Part shown: piece by piece, positions 26,502 through 34,798 of the stretch
Numbering within the stretch: position 1 is the stretch's first letter
Layout: every line of letters starts with the position of its first letter
Source of the DNA: an uncultured bacterium
GTDB lineage: Bacteria > Cyanobacteriota > Vampirovibrionia > Gastranaerophilales > Gastranaerophilaceae
Reading direction: 5' to 3'
DNA length: 64,000 bases
Assembly: GCA_949283255.1 (NCBI GenBank)
Contig: CASDRS010000004.1
Span: 62,001 to 126,000, forward strand
The notes under the pieces: model-generated
Database searches by the model: none
What the model was told of the DNA's origin: nothing
The model's input: only the letters and a program-made list of their open reading frames with translations
Made by a program: the position numbers and the translations under genes

Positions 26502-27050
26502 ATGCAAATCAATAACTATCAATCAAACTACAACCCTAATTTTGGCGCCAAATTTATTAACAATGCAAAAGATTTAGCCATTGATACCACTAAAGTTGGA
26601 GCTCTATTTGAAAAATTAACAAAAGATTCACCTAATGAAACTCTAGCTCTGGAAAAAAGATACTCATTCGGTGAACCCGGAGATATCTTCACCCTTAGAG
26701 ACAACAATGATAACAAAATTGCAAAAATAGCTTGTTCATTCACTACTCATAGCGGAATGGATGATAAACCTGAAACTCAAGCTTCATTATTAAATAATAT
26801 ATTTCGATTTATGAAAGAAAGAGCAAAGGAAAATAAAGAATTTAATGAACTTAACACTAAAATAAACGAACTAAAAGAACAAATGAAGGTGTTAGTTAGA
26901 CAAGAAGACAACTTTATTGAGAGAAGAAATAAAAATACTATGCGAGACGCACAAAAATATGATATTGAAATATCAGACTTAAAATCAGATGATCCGATGT
27001 TCAAAAGAATTTACAAGTCAGCACAAGATATAGTTAGATGGGGAAAATAA
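26502..27050 (+). CDS. Phe-tagged coiled-coil protein of unknown function
   Basis: About 182 residues starting at the ATG at 26502, which follows AAAGGGAAAATT. The leader of 12 residues is Asn/Gln/Tyr rich and ends in NFGA (13-16). A folded middle (GDIFTLRDNNDNKIAKIACSF) is followed by a helical Lys/Glu-rich coiled coil (about 105-150). No family recognised. A GCAAAA box at 26434 with TATTAC at 17-bp spacing gives a leader of about 30 bases. Confidence 0.7.
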   Translation: MQINNYQSNYNPNFGAKFINNAKDLAIDTTKVGALFEKLTKDSPNETLALEKRYSFGEPGDIFTLRDNNDNKIAKIACSFTTHSGMDDKPETQASLLNNIFRFMKERAKENKEFNELNTKINELKEQMKVLVRQEDNFIERRNKNTMRDAQKYDIEISDLKSDDPMFKRIYKSAQDIVRWGK

Positions 27051-27153
27051 TTTAACTGTAAAACAAAAACGCACACAGCATACGTAAAAACCAGCAGGAT
27101 ATTGCATTTTATTATGTTTGTAATAGGATTATAGAGTGGTATTAGGAGGTTAT

Positions 27154-27846
27154 ATGCGTATCGTTAATGATTTAAACAGGTATTCAAGCAATTCTTATTC
27201 TCAAAATTCGCCATCTTTTGGGGCCGTATACACAAAAAGTTCAGTTAAAATTTTAAAAAGCTTTGTTCCGGATATGATTCTGGAAGATGGATTTGAATTT
27301 GCGCAAAAAGCTATCAATAATTTAGCTAAAGCAGGTAAACGTAAAGATAATTTGATACTAAAATTCAAAGATGCTGATGACCTTGGTGTAGGCAGATTAG
27401 AGGTGTACGCAAAACATCTATCTGACAAAGTTAATAGTTTTAGTAAAATTGACACTCCAGATAGCGCTATCGGAGAGAAAGATTCACAAAGCTTTGAGCG
27501 CATCACATCTTTTATAAATTCTGACGACTTTGTTTCAAAATCAAATAGTACGCTTGCTCCAAATAAAAAATTAACACATCAACAAAAATTGAGGAATTTT
27601 ATAGGAGAAAAATTACACGATTTATATCAGAAAGCTGAGAACAAAATAAATGCAATCTCTGAAGAAATTTTCTGTGTTAGTGAAAAGAGCGATAAAATGG
27701 AATGGACAGTCTTTGAAAACTTAAAGATTTTGGGTCAAAATTTATTTACCAAACAAAAGAATCCATATCAATATAATACCAAACAAAAAGAAGAAGCTAA
27801 AATCCTTACTAAAATGATTGATAATTTACCAACTTTAAACAAATAA
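27154..27846 (+). CDS. Phe-tagged protein of unknown function
   Basis: About 230 residues. The ATG at 27154 follows a perfect AGGAGG, the strongest ribosome binding site in the window, so it should be well translated. The Ser/Asn/Tyr-rich leader ends in SFGA (21-24). The body is helical and charged with no known motif; the Lys-rich C-terminal half looks soluble. Homology to its upstream neighbour beyond the tag is not evident. Confidence 0.7.
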   Translation: MRIVNDLNRYSSNSYSQNSPSFGAVYTKSSVKILKSFVPDMILEDGFEFAQKAINNLAKAGKRKDNLILKFKDADDLGVGRLEVYAKHLSDKVNSFSKIDTPDSAIGEKDSQSFERITSFINSDDFVSKSNSTLAPNKKLTHQQKLRNFIGEKLHDLYQKAENKINAISEEIFCVSEKSDKMEWTVFENLKILGQNLFTKQKNPYQYNTKQKEEAKILTKMIDNLPTLNK

Positions 27847-27853
27847 GCATTTC

Positions 27854-27889
27854 AGAAGCGTCTTCGAGTTATAACTCAAAGACGCTTCT
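27854..27889. terminator. Strong rho-independent terminator between convergent genes
   Basis: An 11-bp perfect stem (AGAAGCGTCTT / AAGACGCTTCT) encloses a further GAGTT-ATAACTC hairpin and is followed by TTT. It separates the tagged gene ending at 27846 from the convergent one ending at 27907. Confidence 0.9.
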
Positions 27890-27906
27890 TTTATATATAT
27901 AAAAAT

Positions 27907-28269
27907 TTATTGCATATGCAATTGAGCCCAGAAATCAGCAACCTTCCAATCGTGTGCAAATTTTTTAACAGCTTCACGCAAATTGGCAACAATGTTTTCT
28001 TCATTTTTTGCAGAAAATTCGTCAAGCGATAGTTCCGGTTTTATATATTTATGAATATCTTCTCCATATTCATCATGTACTAGTGAAACCTTATCTAATG
28101 TTTCATTTATAAAAACGTCTGTATTTTCTTCTTGTTCTAATCTATTAATAAAACCGCCTCTTTCTTTTAAAATTTGAGACAATTTATTAATACTTTTTGT
28201 ACCTACAGCCATAGGCTCATTGGTTTTCAAATACAAACCCGTAAAATTAACATTATTTTGTACGTTCAT
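27907..28269 (-). CDS. Phe-tagged small helical protein
   Basis: A 120-residue protein with the shortest leader in the set: only 7 residues (Asn/Val/Gln rich) before NFTG (8-11). The rest is acidic and helical with no motif I recognise. AAGGAG sits before the ATG. Confidence 0.7.
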   Translation of the reverse strand: MNVQNNVNFTGLYLKTNEPMAVGTKSINKLSQILKERGGFINRLEQEENTDVFINETLDKVSLVHDEYGEDIHKYIKPELSLDEFSAKNEENIVANLREAVKKFAHDWKVADFWAQLHMQ

Positions 28270-28414
28270 ACTAACTCCTTTTTCTATTATGGTAAATCCT
28301 TTGATATATTTAAAATAAATTTTGCTATTTTTTAATAAAATTTAACATTTTAAGAAATTTAATAAAATCTAAATTTAATAGCAAATTTTTATATTGACCA
28401 ATTTTGTATGAGGT

Positions 28415-29194
28415 ATGAGAATTACATTTAATAACTATACCCCATATTATAAAAAAACAACTAACCCCACATTCCAAAGTAACGGCAGAACTTATAAAAT
28501 GCCAAACGGAATAGATATGTTAACAGTAACTTGCCCATTCCGAAACGATATAGATTGGTCAAAATTTGCCAAGTTTGAAATTGAGAATTTCAAGAACAAA
28601 AACGAAGTGAACATAATCCAATTTGGCGCATCAGACGGCTCTGAAGCCTATACGCAAATAATGTCATTACTTGAAAATGGGGACCGCTTAGCTACAAAGA
28701 AATTCTTTCCAATATTAGCATTTGACATAGATGAAACAATAGTGAATGTTGCACGCAGCAAACTACTAAATCTTAATCAAGTAGACGAATGCGAAATTGC
28801 AGATAACTGTAAAAGCTTTCACAAATATTTTTCTAAATCTAACAACAGATTACAAATTCCTAATAACTTATATGAGAATTTTAAATGTTTTAACTCAATA
28901 TATACCACATACAAAGTTGCTCCAATCTTAACAAATAAAGTTTGTTTTAATAAAGGGGATATATTCCAATTAGCTCCACATTTGAAAGATGATTCTAATA
29001 CGGTTATTTTATGCAGAAACATGCTCGCATATTTTCCGCAACATAAGATAGAACAAATCGTTGATACTTTTTCGCAAAACCTAAAATCAGGCAGTCTTAT
29101 TGCAACAGGCAAACTGGAAGAACGCTTGGTTAATTATTATCTTAGAGCATATGACTTCGAAGAAGTAATGAAAAATGTTTTCAGAAAGATATAA
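28415..29194 (+). CDS. CheR-like SAM-dependent methyltransferase with N-terminal Phe-tag variant
   Basis: A 259-residue protein, paralogous to the gene at 19874. Leader with TFQS (19-22), then SAM motif IIQFGASDGSEAYTQIM near 67-83, AFDIDETIVNVARSKLL near 109, and LCRNMLAYFPQHKIE near 200. The CheR N-terminal domain is missing. A GCAAAT box at 28381 lies upstream but the -10 is weak; AGG is too close to the ATG to act as a ribosome binding site. Together with the pseudogene at 23761 it makes a family of three here. Confidence 0.82.
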   Translation: MRITFNNYTPYYKKTTNPTFQSNGRTYKMPNGIDMLTVTCPFRNDIDWSKFAKFEIENFKNKNEVNIIQFGASDGSEAYTQIMSLLENGDRLATKKFFPILAFDIDETIVNVARSKLLNLNQVDECEIADNCKSFHKYFSKSNNRLQIPNNLYENFKCFNSIYTTYKVAPILTNKVCFNKGDIFQLAPHLKDDSNTVILCRNMLAYFPQHKIEQIVDTFSQNLKSGSLIATGKLEERLVNYYLRAYDFEEVMKNVFRKI

Positions 29195-29212
29195 AATTAT
29201 ATAGTTCAAAGA

Positions 29213-30622
29213 TTAAAATCTAAAGTAGATAAATGGATTATAAGTGCTGGCCGCAATCGTTATAGTAGATAAGAAGAATAATATTAGCAACCATACATTT
29301 ATAAACCCTTTTGCAACTTTGTTCTTTACCTCTAACATATTTTTGAACAAGCCTATTGAACACAATATTGCAACAACAAAGGTTATTATCTCAATATTAT
29401 CTATATAATAAGCAACTGTATATATAAATTCTTGCGGTCTTAAATGCAATAAGCCAAACATATTCATAAGATAGTCCCAAGCATATTTGATATTTTCTGC
29501 TCGAAATATTACCCAACCAATCACAAATGCTAATATACAATAGATGTGTCTTAAACCATTCACATACCAAGAATGCGGTTTTGAATCAAATTCTTTAATA
29601 TTAAGTATTTTCTCTAATATAATAAAGAAGCCATGCCATATACCCCAAATAACGAATGTCCATTCTGCCCCGTGCCATATACCGGTTAGTAAAAACACTA
29701 TTCCTAAATTTCTGATTGTCTTTAATTTTGAACATCTGTTGCCGCCAAGTGAAATATAAACATACTGCTTGAACCAGGTAGAAAGTGAGATATGCCATCT
29801 TCTCCAGAATTCAGTTATTGACTTTGAAATATAAGGATAATTAAAGTTTTCCATAAATTTAAAACCAAATATTAGTCCTAAACCTATTGCCATATCAGAA
29901 TATCCACTGAAATCAAAGTATAGCTGAAATGCATACGCAACAGAACCTATCCAAGCTACCAAATGAGAAAAAGTATGAGGATCCTGCACAAAAATTTTAT
30001 CTACTATTGCACCCATTGTGTTAGCAATTAATACTTTCTTTGATAAACCAATAATAAATCTTTTTACACCTAAATCAACTTTATCAAAATTAACTTCTCT
30101 ATCTTCTATCTGGTCTGCAACATCATGATATTTAACAATAGGACCTGCAATCAATTGCGGGAATAAACAAATATATAATGCTAATTTATAAATATTATGT
30201 TGAGCCTTTGTCTCACCTCTATAAACATCAATAACATAAGATAACGCCTGGAATGTATAAAAAGAAATTCCTATCGGCATAACGATATCCAGTGCAGAAA
30301 GGTGGGAATTGAACAAATGATTAAAATTCTCAATCAAGAAATTAAAATACTTGAAATAAATTAAGAATCCTAAATTCACAAGTATCGTAATTACAAGAGT
30401 AAGCTTTTTATACTCTGATTTTTTCTCTAATAGTATGGCTCCGAAATAATTAATCAAAATAGTAAATAGCATTATAGCCAAATACTTTGGCTCACCCCAA
30501 GCATAAAAGATTATACTTGCAACTAATAATATAGGATTATGAAGCTCTTTTTTGGTAACAAGATATAACAAAAGAACTATTGGTAAAAACACATATATAA
30601 ATGTCATTGAACTAAATAGCAT
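29213..30622 (-). CDS. MBOAT O-acyltransferase, AlgI/DltB family
   Basis: A 469-residue polytopic membrane protein that passes acyl groups from the cytoplasm to an extracytoplasmic acceptor, as AlgI does for alginate. The family signatures are TEFWRRWHISLSTWFKQYVY near 265-285 and FLLTGIWHGAEWTFVIWGIWHGF near 305, with the invariant catalytic His in IWHG. Its ribosome binding site GGAG is inside the last codons of the upstream AlgJ-like gene (5 bp apart), so the two are coupled. The substrate polysaccharide is not known; two pairs of glycosyltransferases elsewhere in the window could make it. Confidence 0.93.
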   Translation of the reverse strand: MLFSSMTFIYVFLPIVLLLYLVTKKELHNPILLVASIIFYAWGEPKYLAIMLFTILINYFGAILLEKKSEYKKLTLVITILVNLGFLIYFKYFNFLIENFNHLFNSHLSALDIVMPIGISFYTFQALSYVIDVYRGETKAQHNIYKLALYICLFPQLIAGPIVKYHDVADQIEDREVNFDKVDLGVKRFIIGLSKKVLIANTMGAIVDKIFVQDPHTFSHLVAWIGSVAYAFQLYFDFSGYSDMAIGLGLIFGFKFMENFNYPYISKSITEFWRRWHISLSTWFKQYVYISLGGNRCSKLKTIRNLGIVFLLTGIWHGAEWTFVIWGIWHGFFIILEKILNIKEFDSKPHSWYVNGLRHIYCILAFVIGWVIFRAENIKYAWDYLMNMFGLLHLRPQEFIYTVAYYIDNIEIITFVVAILCSIGLFKNMLEVKNKVAKGFINVWLLILFFLSTITIAASTYNPFIYFRF

Positions 30623-30627
30623 AATTG

Positions 30628-32349
30628 TTACTCCATATTAAAAATATCATGCAAGTACTCTAGGTTAGCATAAGTTATACAAAAGATTATAATATCCGGC
30701 TTATAATCTAACATCTCCTTCTCAAAACGTTTCATAATTTTAAACTCATCTTCAGTTTTTACTCCTCTTACACTATTATTTCTAATTCGTTTAACATCCT
30801 TAAAAGTATATGGTATAAATTCCGTTAAATTCTCACCCTGACTGGTTCCTAATAAAATAACTCGTGTATTATAACCTTTATTATAATGATAAATTTTAGC
30901 TTTATGGTATAGCTTTTCTACAACTATTTGATTTAAGCTATTAAAGTCTTTATGCTGGTAATATGTATACTCAAATTGATGATACTTGCCGCACAATTGA
31001 TCAGAAATACCCATATTTCTACACGATTGCCCATAACCAAACGTTCTGAAAAACTCCCCTCTTACCAAATTGCTATGTATGTAATTAAAATCTTGTGAAC
31101 CTAATACATTTACATCAGGATAATCTTTTTTAATCACTTTCATCAATTCTTTATACCCAATAAAAGCACCATCATCAGTCCAATGATGCTCTGTTTTAAA
31201 GTATAATTGTTTTCCACTGGCAACTGCATTTAACATTGAACTATAAGGATAAATAACTTTTATTTTATCTTCTCTATTAATTTCTGAAATATAATTTAAA
31301 AATGCCTTATGTTTATAACCCTTAATAAAATAATTTAAGTTGGTAGTATGAATATCAGATTTATTCGGAACTATTAAAATATATAATTTAATATTATGCT
31401 TGCTACACCAACTATTAAAATCGTATAATGCCTTAAAATTATCTTTAATTATATCTATATCAGAATGTCCAAAGCTCCACTTAAGATATAATGTTTTATT
31501 TTTATTATCAAACAAACCTTTTTCACAACTATTTGCAATCAGCATTGAAAGATCTGAATGCAAAGTAACAAAGGTTTGTCTTAAATAGAATCGGTCATTA
31601 AACCATTCATTAAAATTATTTCCATAATCATAGTTAATCATGCCATTTTCAGCAACTAAAGGCTTCCATTCGGCGAGTGTTCTATTTTCTTTTTTGGACA
31701 TAACATCTTGGTTCATATGGAGCATTGGAATAAATAAAAATACAAAAAATATCGTCAAAAATATTATCTCAACTCTTGATTTACCTTCAATTGTACTAAA
31801 ATCCGCTACATAATCAGATAACTTATAAGCTAAAAGATACACTAATATAAGAATGCTGGAAAATACCAGAAAATCAAATTTTATTCCGGCTCTAAACTTT
31901 AAAGTTTCAGGATACGTTAATGTTATACGAGAATTATATGGTATAAGAACAAGTTTATTATCTTTTTTTACTACTTTCGCACCATCTACTTTAAATTTCC
32001 CTATACTTTCCAGAGCATATTTTCCATCTCTAAACTTTACATTACTAATTGCTATTGGTTCATTAGAAGATAAATCAGAAAGTATCAACTTTACCCGTTT
32101 AGGAGATTTTGCTCTATTTACAACTATATCAGCATGTTTTTGGTCATCAAGATTTATGCGAATTGAGCCACTCCTAACTTTTGCAAATTCATTATCATCT
32201 TTCTTGCTTAATTGAACTTCAATCCTGCATTTCCCATGACCCAATATATCAAAATTTACTGACATTGGTCTTATCATTAACCAAAATTTATTTGAAGCGA
32301 TAATTGTAATTATAGTAATAATTATAGCAATTATGGCTCTCTTCTTCAT
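30628..32349 (-). CDS. AlgJ/AlgX-like acetyltransferase with extra N-terminal domain
   Basis: A 573-residue membrane-anchored protein. The C-terminal half is an AlgJ/AlgX SGNH-like domain: TEHHWTDDGAFIGY near 385 holds the conserved Asp/His catalytic residues, and ILLGTSQGENLTEF near 500 the Ser region. Residues 1-28 form a membrane anchor, about 35-150 a predicted beta-rich domain, and two membrane segments follow at about 160-180 and 195-215. That N-terminal part is not in ordinary AlgJ and is not recognised. Acts with the MBOAT downstream to acylate a polysaccharide in the periplasm. Confidence 0.85.
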   Translation of the reverse strand: MKKRAIIAIIITIITIIASNKFWLMIRPMSVNFDILGHGKCRIEVQLSKKDDNEFAKVRSGSIRINLDDQKHADIVVNRAKSPKRVKLILSDLSSNEPIAISNVKFRDGKYALESIGKFKVDGAKVVKKDNKLVLIPYNSRITLTYPETLKFRAGIKFDFLVFSSILILVYLLAYKLSDYVADFSTIEGKSRVEIIFLTIFFVFLFIPMLHMNQDVMSKKENRTLAEWKPLVAENGMINYDYGNNFNEWFNDRFYLRQTFVTLHSDLSMLIANSCEKGLFDNKNKTLYLKWSFGHSDIDIIKDNFKALYDFNSWCSKHNIKLYILIVPNKSDIHTTNLNYFIKGYKHKAFLNYISEINREDKIKVIYPYSSMLNAVASGKQLYFKTEHHWTDDGAFIGYKELMKVIKKDYPDVNVLGSQDFNYIHSNLVRGEFFRTFGYGQSCRNMGISDQLCGKYHQFEYTYYQHKDFNSLNQIVVEKLYHKAKIYHYNKGYNTRVILLGTSQGENLTEFIPYTFKDVKRIRNNSVRGVKTEDEFKIMKRFEKEMLDYKPDIIIFCITYANLEYLHDIFNME

Positions 32350-32486
32350 TTTGCTCTATTTATCCATATCCTTAATTATATCCAACCATTAAATAATAAC
32401 ATAAAAATGATAAAAGAATCCGTACAAAATACGATTATTACAATATGTAATCGAAAATCACAAGCACAAATCTTTTAAATATATAC

Positions 32487-32519
32487 AAAAGAGGATTTCA
32501 AGTTTTGAAATCCTCTTTT
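32487..32519 (-). terminator. Rho-independent terminator after the initiator tRNA
   Basis: A 14-bp perfect stem (AAAAGAGGATTTCA / TGAAATCCTCTTTT), just downstream of the tRNA on its strand. The A-run and T-run make it usable from both sides. Confidence 0.85.
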
Positions 32520-32524
32520 ATAAA

Positions 32525-32601
<77 letters not shown>

Positions 32602-32694
32602 ATATTGTCTCGCTTACACCCCATTATGTAACGCTAAAAAACAAAAATCAAGTACCTTTTTTAAATTTATTTTTACAGCAAATTTACTTCCACA

Positions 32695-33213
32695 CTAATC
32701 TTTTATAGCACCCCAAGCCCTTACCGGACCGCGTTCGTACTTTATCAAATAAAATCCTTTCGGATTATATTCAATTGAAGCTTCCATATGCACTTTCTCT
32801 TCATCTGGCGGCATTCCTGCCTTTGCTCGCTTTTCGTTTACTTCTTTGCGCTCTCTTGCCTCTTTTTTTAATTGTTTTTTATACTTTTTGTCATTCAACC
32901 TGCTTGGCTCTGTTGCATCTTCTTCAACCTTAAATACAGGGATTATCGCATACGCCTTTTTACTTTGGATTAATATCAAAAAATCTCGCGCATCTGAAAG
33001 CGCCAAACCATAATACCCAGGAGGAATAACGTTTCTCTCCTCATCGTATATCGGATCCACAATAATCAATGTAGGATAATCAGATTCTTTCAAAGAGTAC
33101 CTGTATATCATCTGAGACCCCATATCTACACCAGAAGTCTCCTGTGGCATAATCGGGTACGCCCTGATATTTTCATGCATCAATACCTGATCGACATACA
33201 ATCCTTCTAACAC
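32695..33213 (-). CDS. Protein of unknown function coupled to rnpA
   Basis: A 172-residue soluble protein starting with GTG on the last base of the rnpA stop codon (TAGTG). Residues 1-100 look like a small mixed beta fold (TLIIVDPIYDEERNVIPPGYY). A very charged Lys/Glu/Arg linker at about 103-135 follows, then a short C-terminal strand region (YNPKGFYLIKYERG). It is in the place where yidD and yidC follow rnpA in most bacteria. No family is recognised; the charge suggests RNA or ribosome contact, but that is only a guess. Confidence 0.8.
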   Translation of the reverse strand: MLEGLYVDQVLMHENIRAYPIMPQETSGVDMGSQMIYRYSLKESDYPTLIIVDPIYDEERNVIPPGYYGLALSDARDFLILIQSKKAYAIIPVFKVEEDATEPSRLNDKKYKKQLKKEARERKEVNEKRAKAGMPPDEEKVHMEASIEYNPKGFYLIKYERGPVRAWGAIKD

Positions 33214-33566
33214 TATATTTCTCCAAGAAGCTTCTTTATTATTGAACTTATCTCCGAAAAAGACTTTCCTATAGCCTTCTCGTGTCCCACAAATATTATA
33301 GACAGATATTTTTGAGAGTTTCCAACTTCTCCAGATTTCAACATCAAGCGATAACTCTCTCTCATTAATCGCTTCAAACGATTACGCTTAACCGCACGTT
33401 TATGAGTTTTTTTACTCACTACAAAACCGACTCTTGTATCAATTTCAGGTTCTTTTTTTCCTATCCCAGCAAAAAGAGCTATCCCACCCTTATAAACAGA
33501 ATGTTTCACTCTATATGTAGCAGAAAAAGCCGATTTTTTCGTTAATCTTAAATGTTTTGGAAGCAT
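33213..33566 (-). CDS. rnpA: Ribonuclease P protein component
   Basis: About 117 residues from the ATG at 33566 (the frame is open to 33587, but MLPKHLRLTKK is the family start). Binds the RNase P RNA to mature tRNA 5' ends. The signature KRAVKRNRLKRLMRESYR near 64-81 is clear, as is RVGFVVSKKTHK. It follows rpmH as in most bacteria. Confidence 0.95.
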   Translation of the reverse strand: MLPKHLRLTKKSAFSATYRVKHSVYKGGIALFAGIGKKEPEIDTRVGFVVSKKTHKRAVKRNRLKRLMRESYRLMLKSGEVGNSQKYLSIIFVGHEKAIGKSFSEISSIIKKLLGEI

Positions 33567-33648
33567 AATCTTAATCCATATTAACACAATAAACGGTCCG
33601 TCTATAAAAGATGCACCGTTTACTATAAAATAAATAACTTATAAAATC

Positions 33649-33801
33649 TTATGCACGTTTTTTAGCAACGATACCAAGAGTATGACGACCTTTTGCACGA
33701 CGTCTGTTGATAACTTCTCTGCCGCCAGGGGTAGACATTCTTGCTCTAAAACCGCTTACGTGCTGTCTTTTAATCTTTGTTCCTTCTAGTGTACGTCTCA
33801 T
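33649..33801 (-). CDS. rpmH: 50S ribosomal protein L34
   Basis: A 50-residue basic protein, read directly from the sequence: [18 protein letters not shown], then [20 protein letters not shown]. This is the L34 signature (GFRxRMxTxxGRxVxxRRRxKGR). AAGGA lies upstream of the ATG. The gene order rpmH-rnpA is the usual one; no dnaA or DnaA-box cluster is seen on the other side, where proC is divergent. Confidence 0.97.
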   Translation of the reverse strand: MRRTLEGTKIKRQHVSGFRARMSTPGGREVINRRRAKGRHTLGIVAKKRA

Positions 33802-33898
33802 TTCTTCAATTCCTTTTTAATTTTATTTGTCGTATAATTCTTATGTTAAATAAAAAAAACTAATTAGTCAACAGATAAGAAGGGCGAGGTTAAAATAT

Positions 33899-34705
33899 AT
33901 GAACAAAAAAATAGGTTTTATCGGATGCGGAAAAATGGCAAGTGCCATTATACAAGGGGTTTTGACATCAACTAACAAAGAACACTTAACGTTAAAGGGT
34001 TCTGAAGTAAATCCTGAAGTTGCAGAAGCCGCTCAAAAAAGACTAGGAATAACAGTTCTTTCAGACAACAAGGCTCTTGCAATTGACAGTGATATCATAT
34101 TTATTGCAACAAAGCCTAATTTTGTAAAAGAAGTTCTTGAAGAGATTAAGGACGAGCTGACTGACGAAAAGCTTATCGTCTCAATAGCAGCAGGCGTAAG
34201 CACTCAAAAAATAACCGATATAATCGGACCGCACAGAATAATCAGAGTTATGCCAAACACTCCGGCACTTGTAAAAGAAGGAATGAGCGGAGTTTGTAAA
34301 GGCGAATTTGCAACTGAAGAGGATATTCAATTTGTTATAAATCTTCTTACCGGAATCGGGAAATGTATTGAAGTTGAAGAAAGCCAAATTGATATTGTAA
34401 CTGCAATATCAGGTTCCGGACCTGCATTTTTCTATAAAGTAATTGAAGATATGGCAAGAGCAGGAGAAAAGTTAGGACTCGCATACGATAAATCATTACT
34501 TCTTGCAACTCAAACAGCTATCGGGTCTGCAAAAATGATTTTCAACAGAGGCGAAACTCCTGTTCAAACACTTATAGATAACGTTGCAACAAAAGGCGGA
34601 TGCACATTTGTCGGAATTTCCGTAATGAATGATGAACACTCTGACAAGTTATTCTACGACGTAATCGAAAAAACTACCGTCAAAGCAAATGAATTAGGAA
34701 AGTAG
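33899..34705 (+). CDS. proC: Pyrroline-5-carboxylate reductase
   Basis: Makes proline from pyrroline-5-carboxylate using NAD(P)H. The 268-residue protein has the dinucleotide motif KIGFIGCGKMASAIIQG near residue 4, then RVMPNTPALVKEGMSG near 115, and the C-terminal signature region GSGPAFFYKVIEDMARAGEKL to TPVQTLIDNVATKGGCT. A GGGCGAGG stretch serves as ribosome binding site. It ends at a UUCG terminator. Confidence 0.96.
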   Translation: MNKKIGFIGCGKMASAIIQGVLTSTNKEHLTLKGSEVNPEVAEAAQKRLGITVLSDNKALAIDSDIIFIATKPNFVKEVLEEIKDELTDEKLIVSIAAGVSTQKITDIIGPHRIIRVMPNTPALVKEGMSGVCKGEFATEEDIQFVINLLTGIGKCIEVEESQIDIVTAISGSGPAFFYKVIEDMARAGEKLGLAYDKSLLLATQTAIGSAKMIFNRGETPVQTLIDNVATKGGCTFVGISVMNDEHSDKLFYDVIEKTTVKANELGK

Positions 34706-34737
34706 TATTCATCAACTACATTAAAACCGAATTATAG

Positions 34738-34759
34738 AAAAAGCCCTTCGGGGCTTTTT
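34738..34759 (+). terminator. Rho-independent terminator with UUCG loop after proC
   Basis: AAAAAGCCC-TTCG-GGGCTTTTT, an A/G-C stem with an extra-stable tetraloop and a run of T. Confidence 0.9.
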
Positions 34760-34798
34760 TTATAGCAAATTTTTTTTTGCTTGATTTTTAATACTACC

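Noticed and set aside
21800-28400. Prophage or transposon in the accessory island
   Set aside because: No integrase, transposase, phage structural gene, tRNA attachment site or flanking direct repeat is visible.
33802-33898. Replication origin beside rpmH
   Set aside because: No dnaA gene and no cluster of DnaA boxes is present in this 97-base gap; proC is adjacent.
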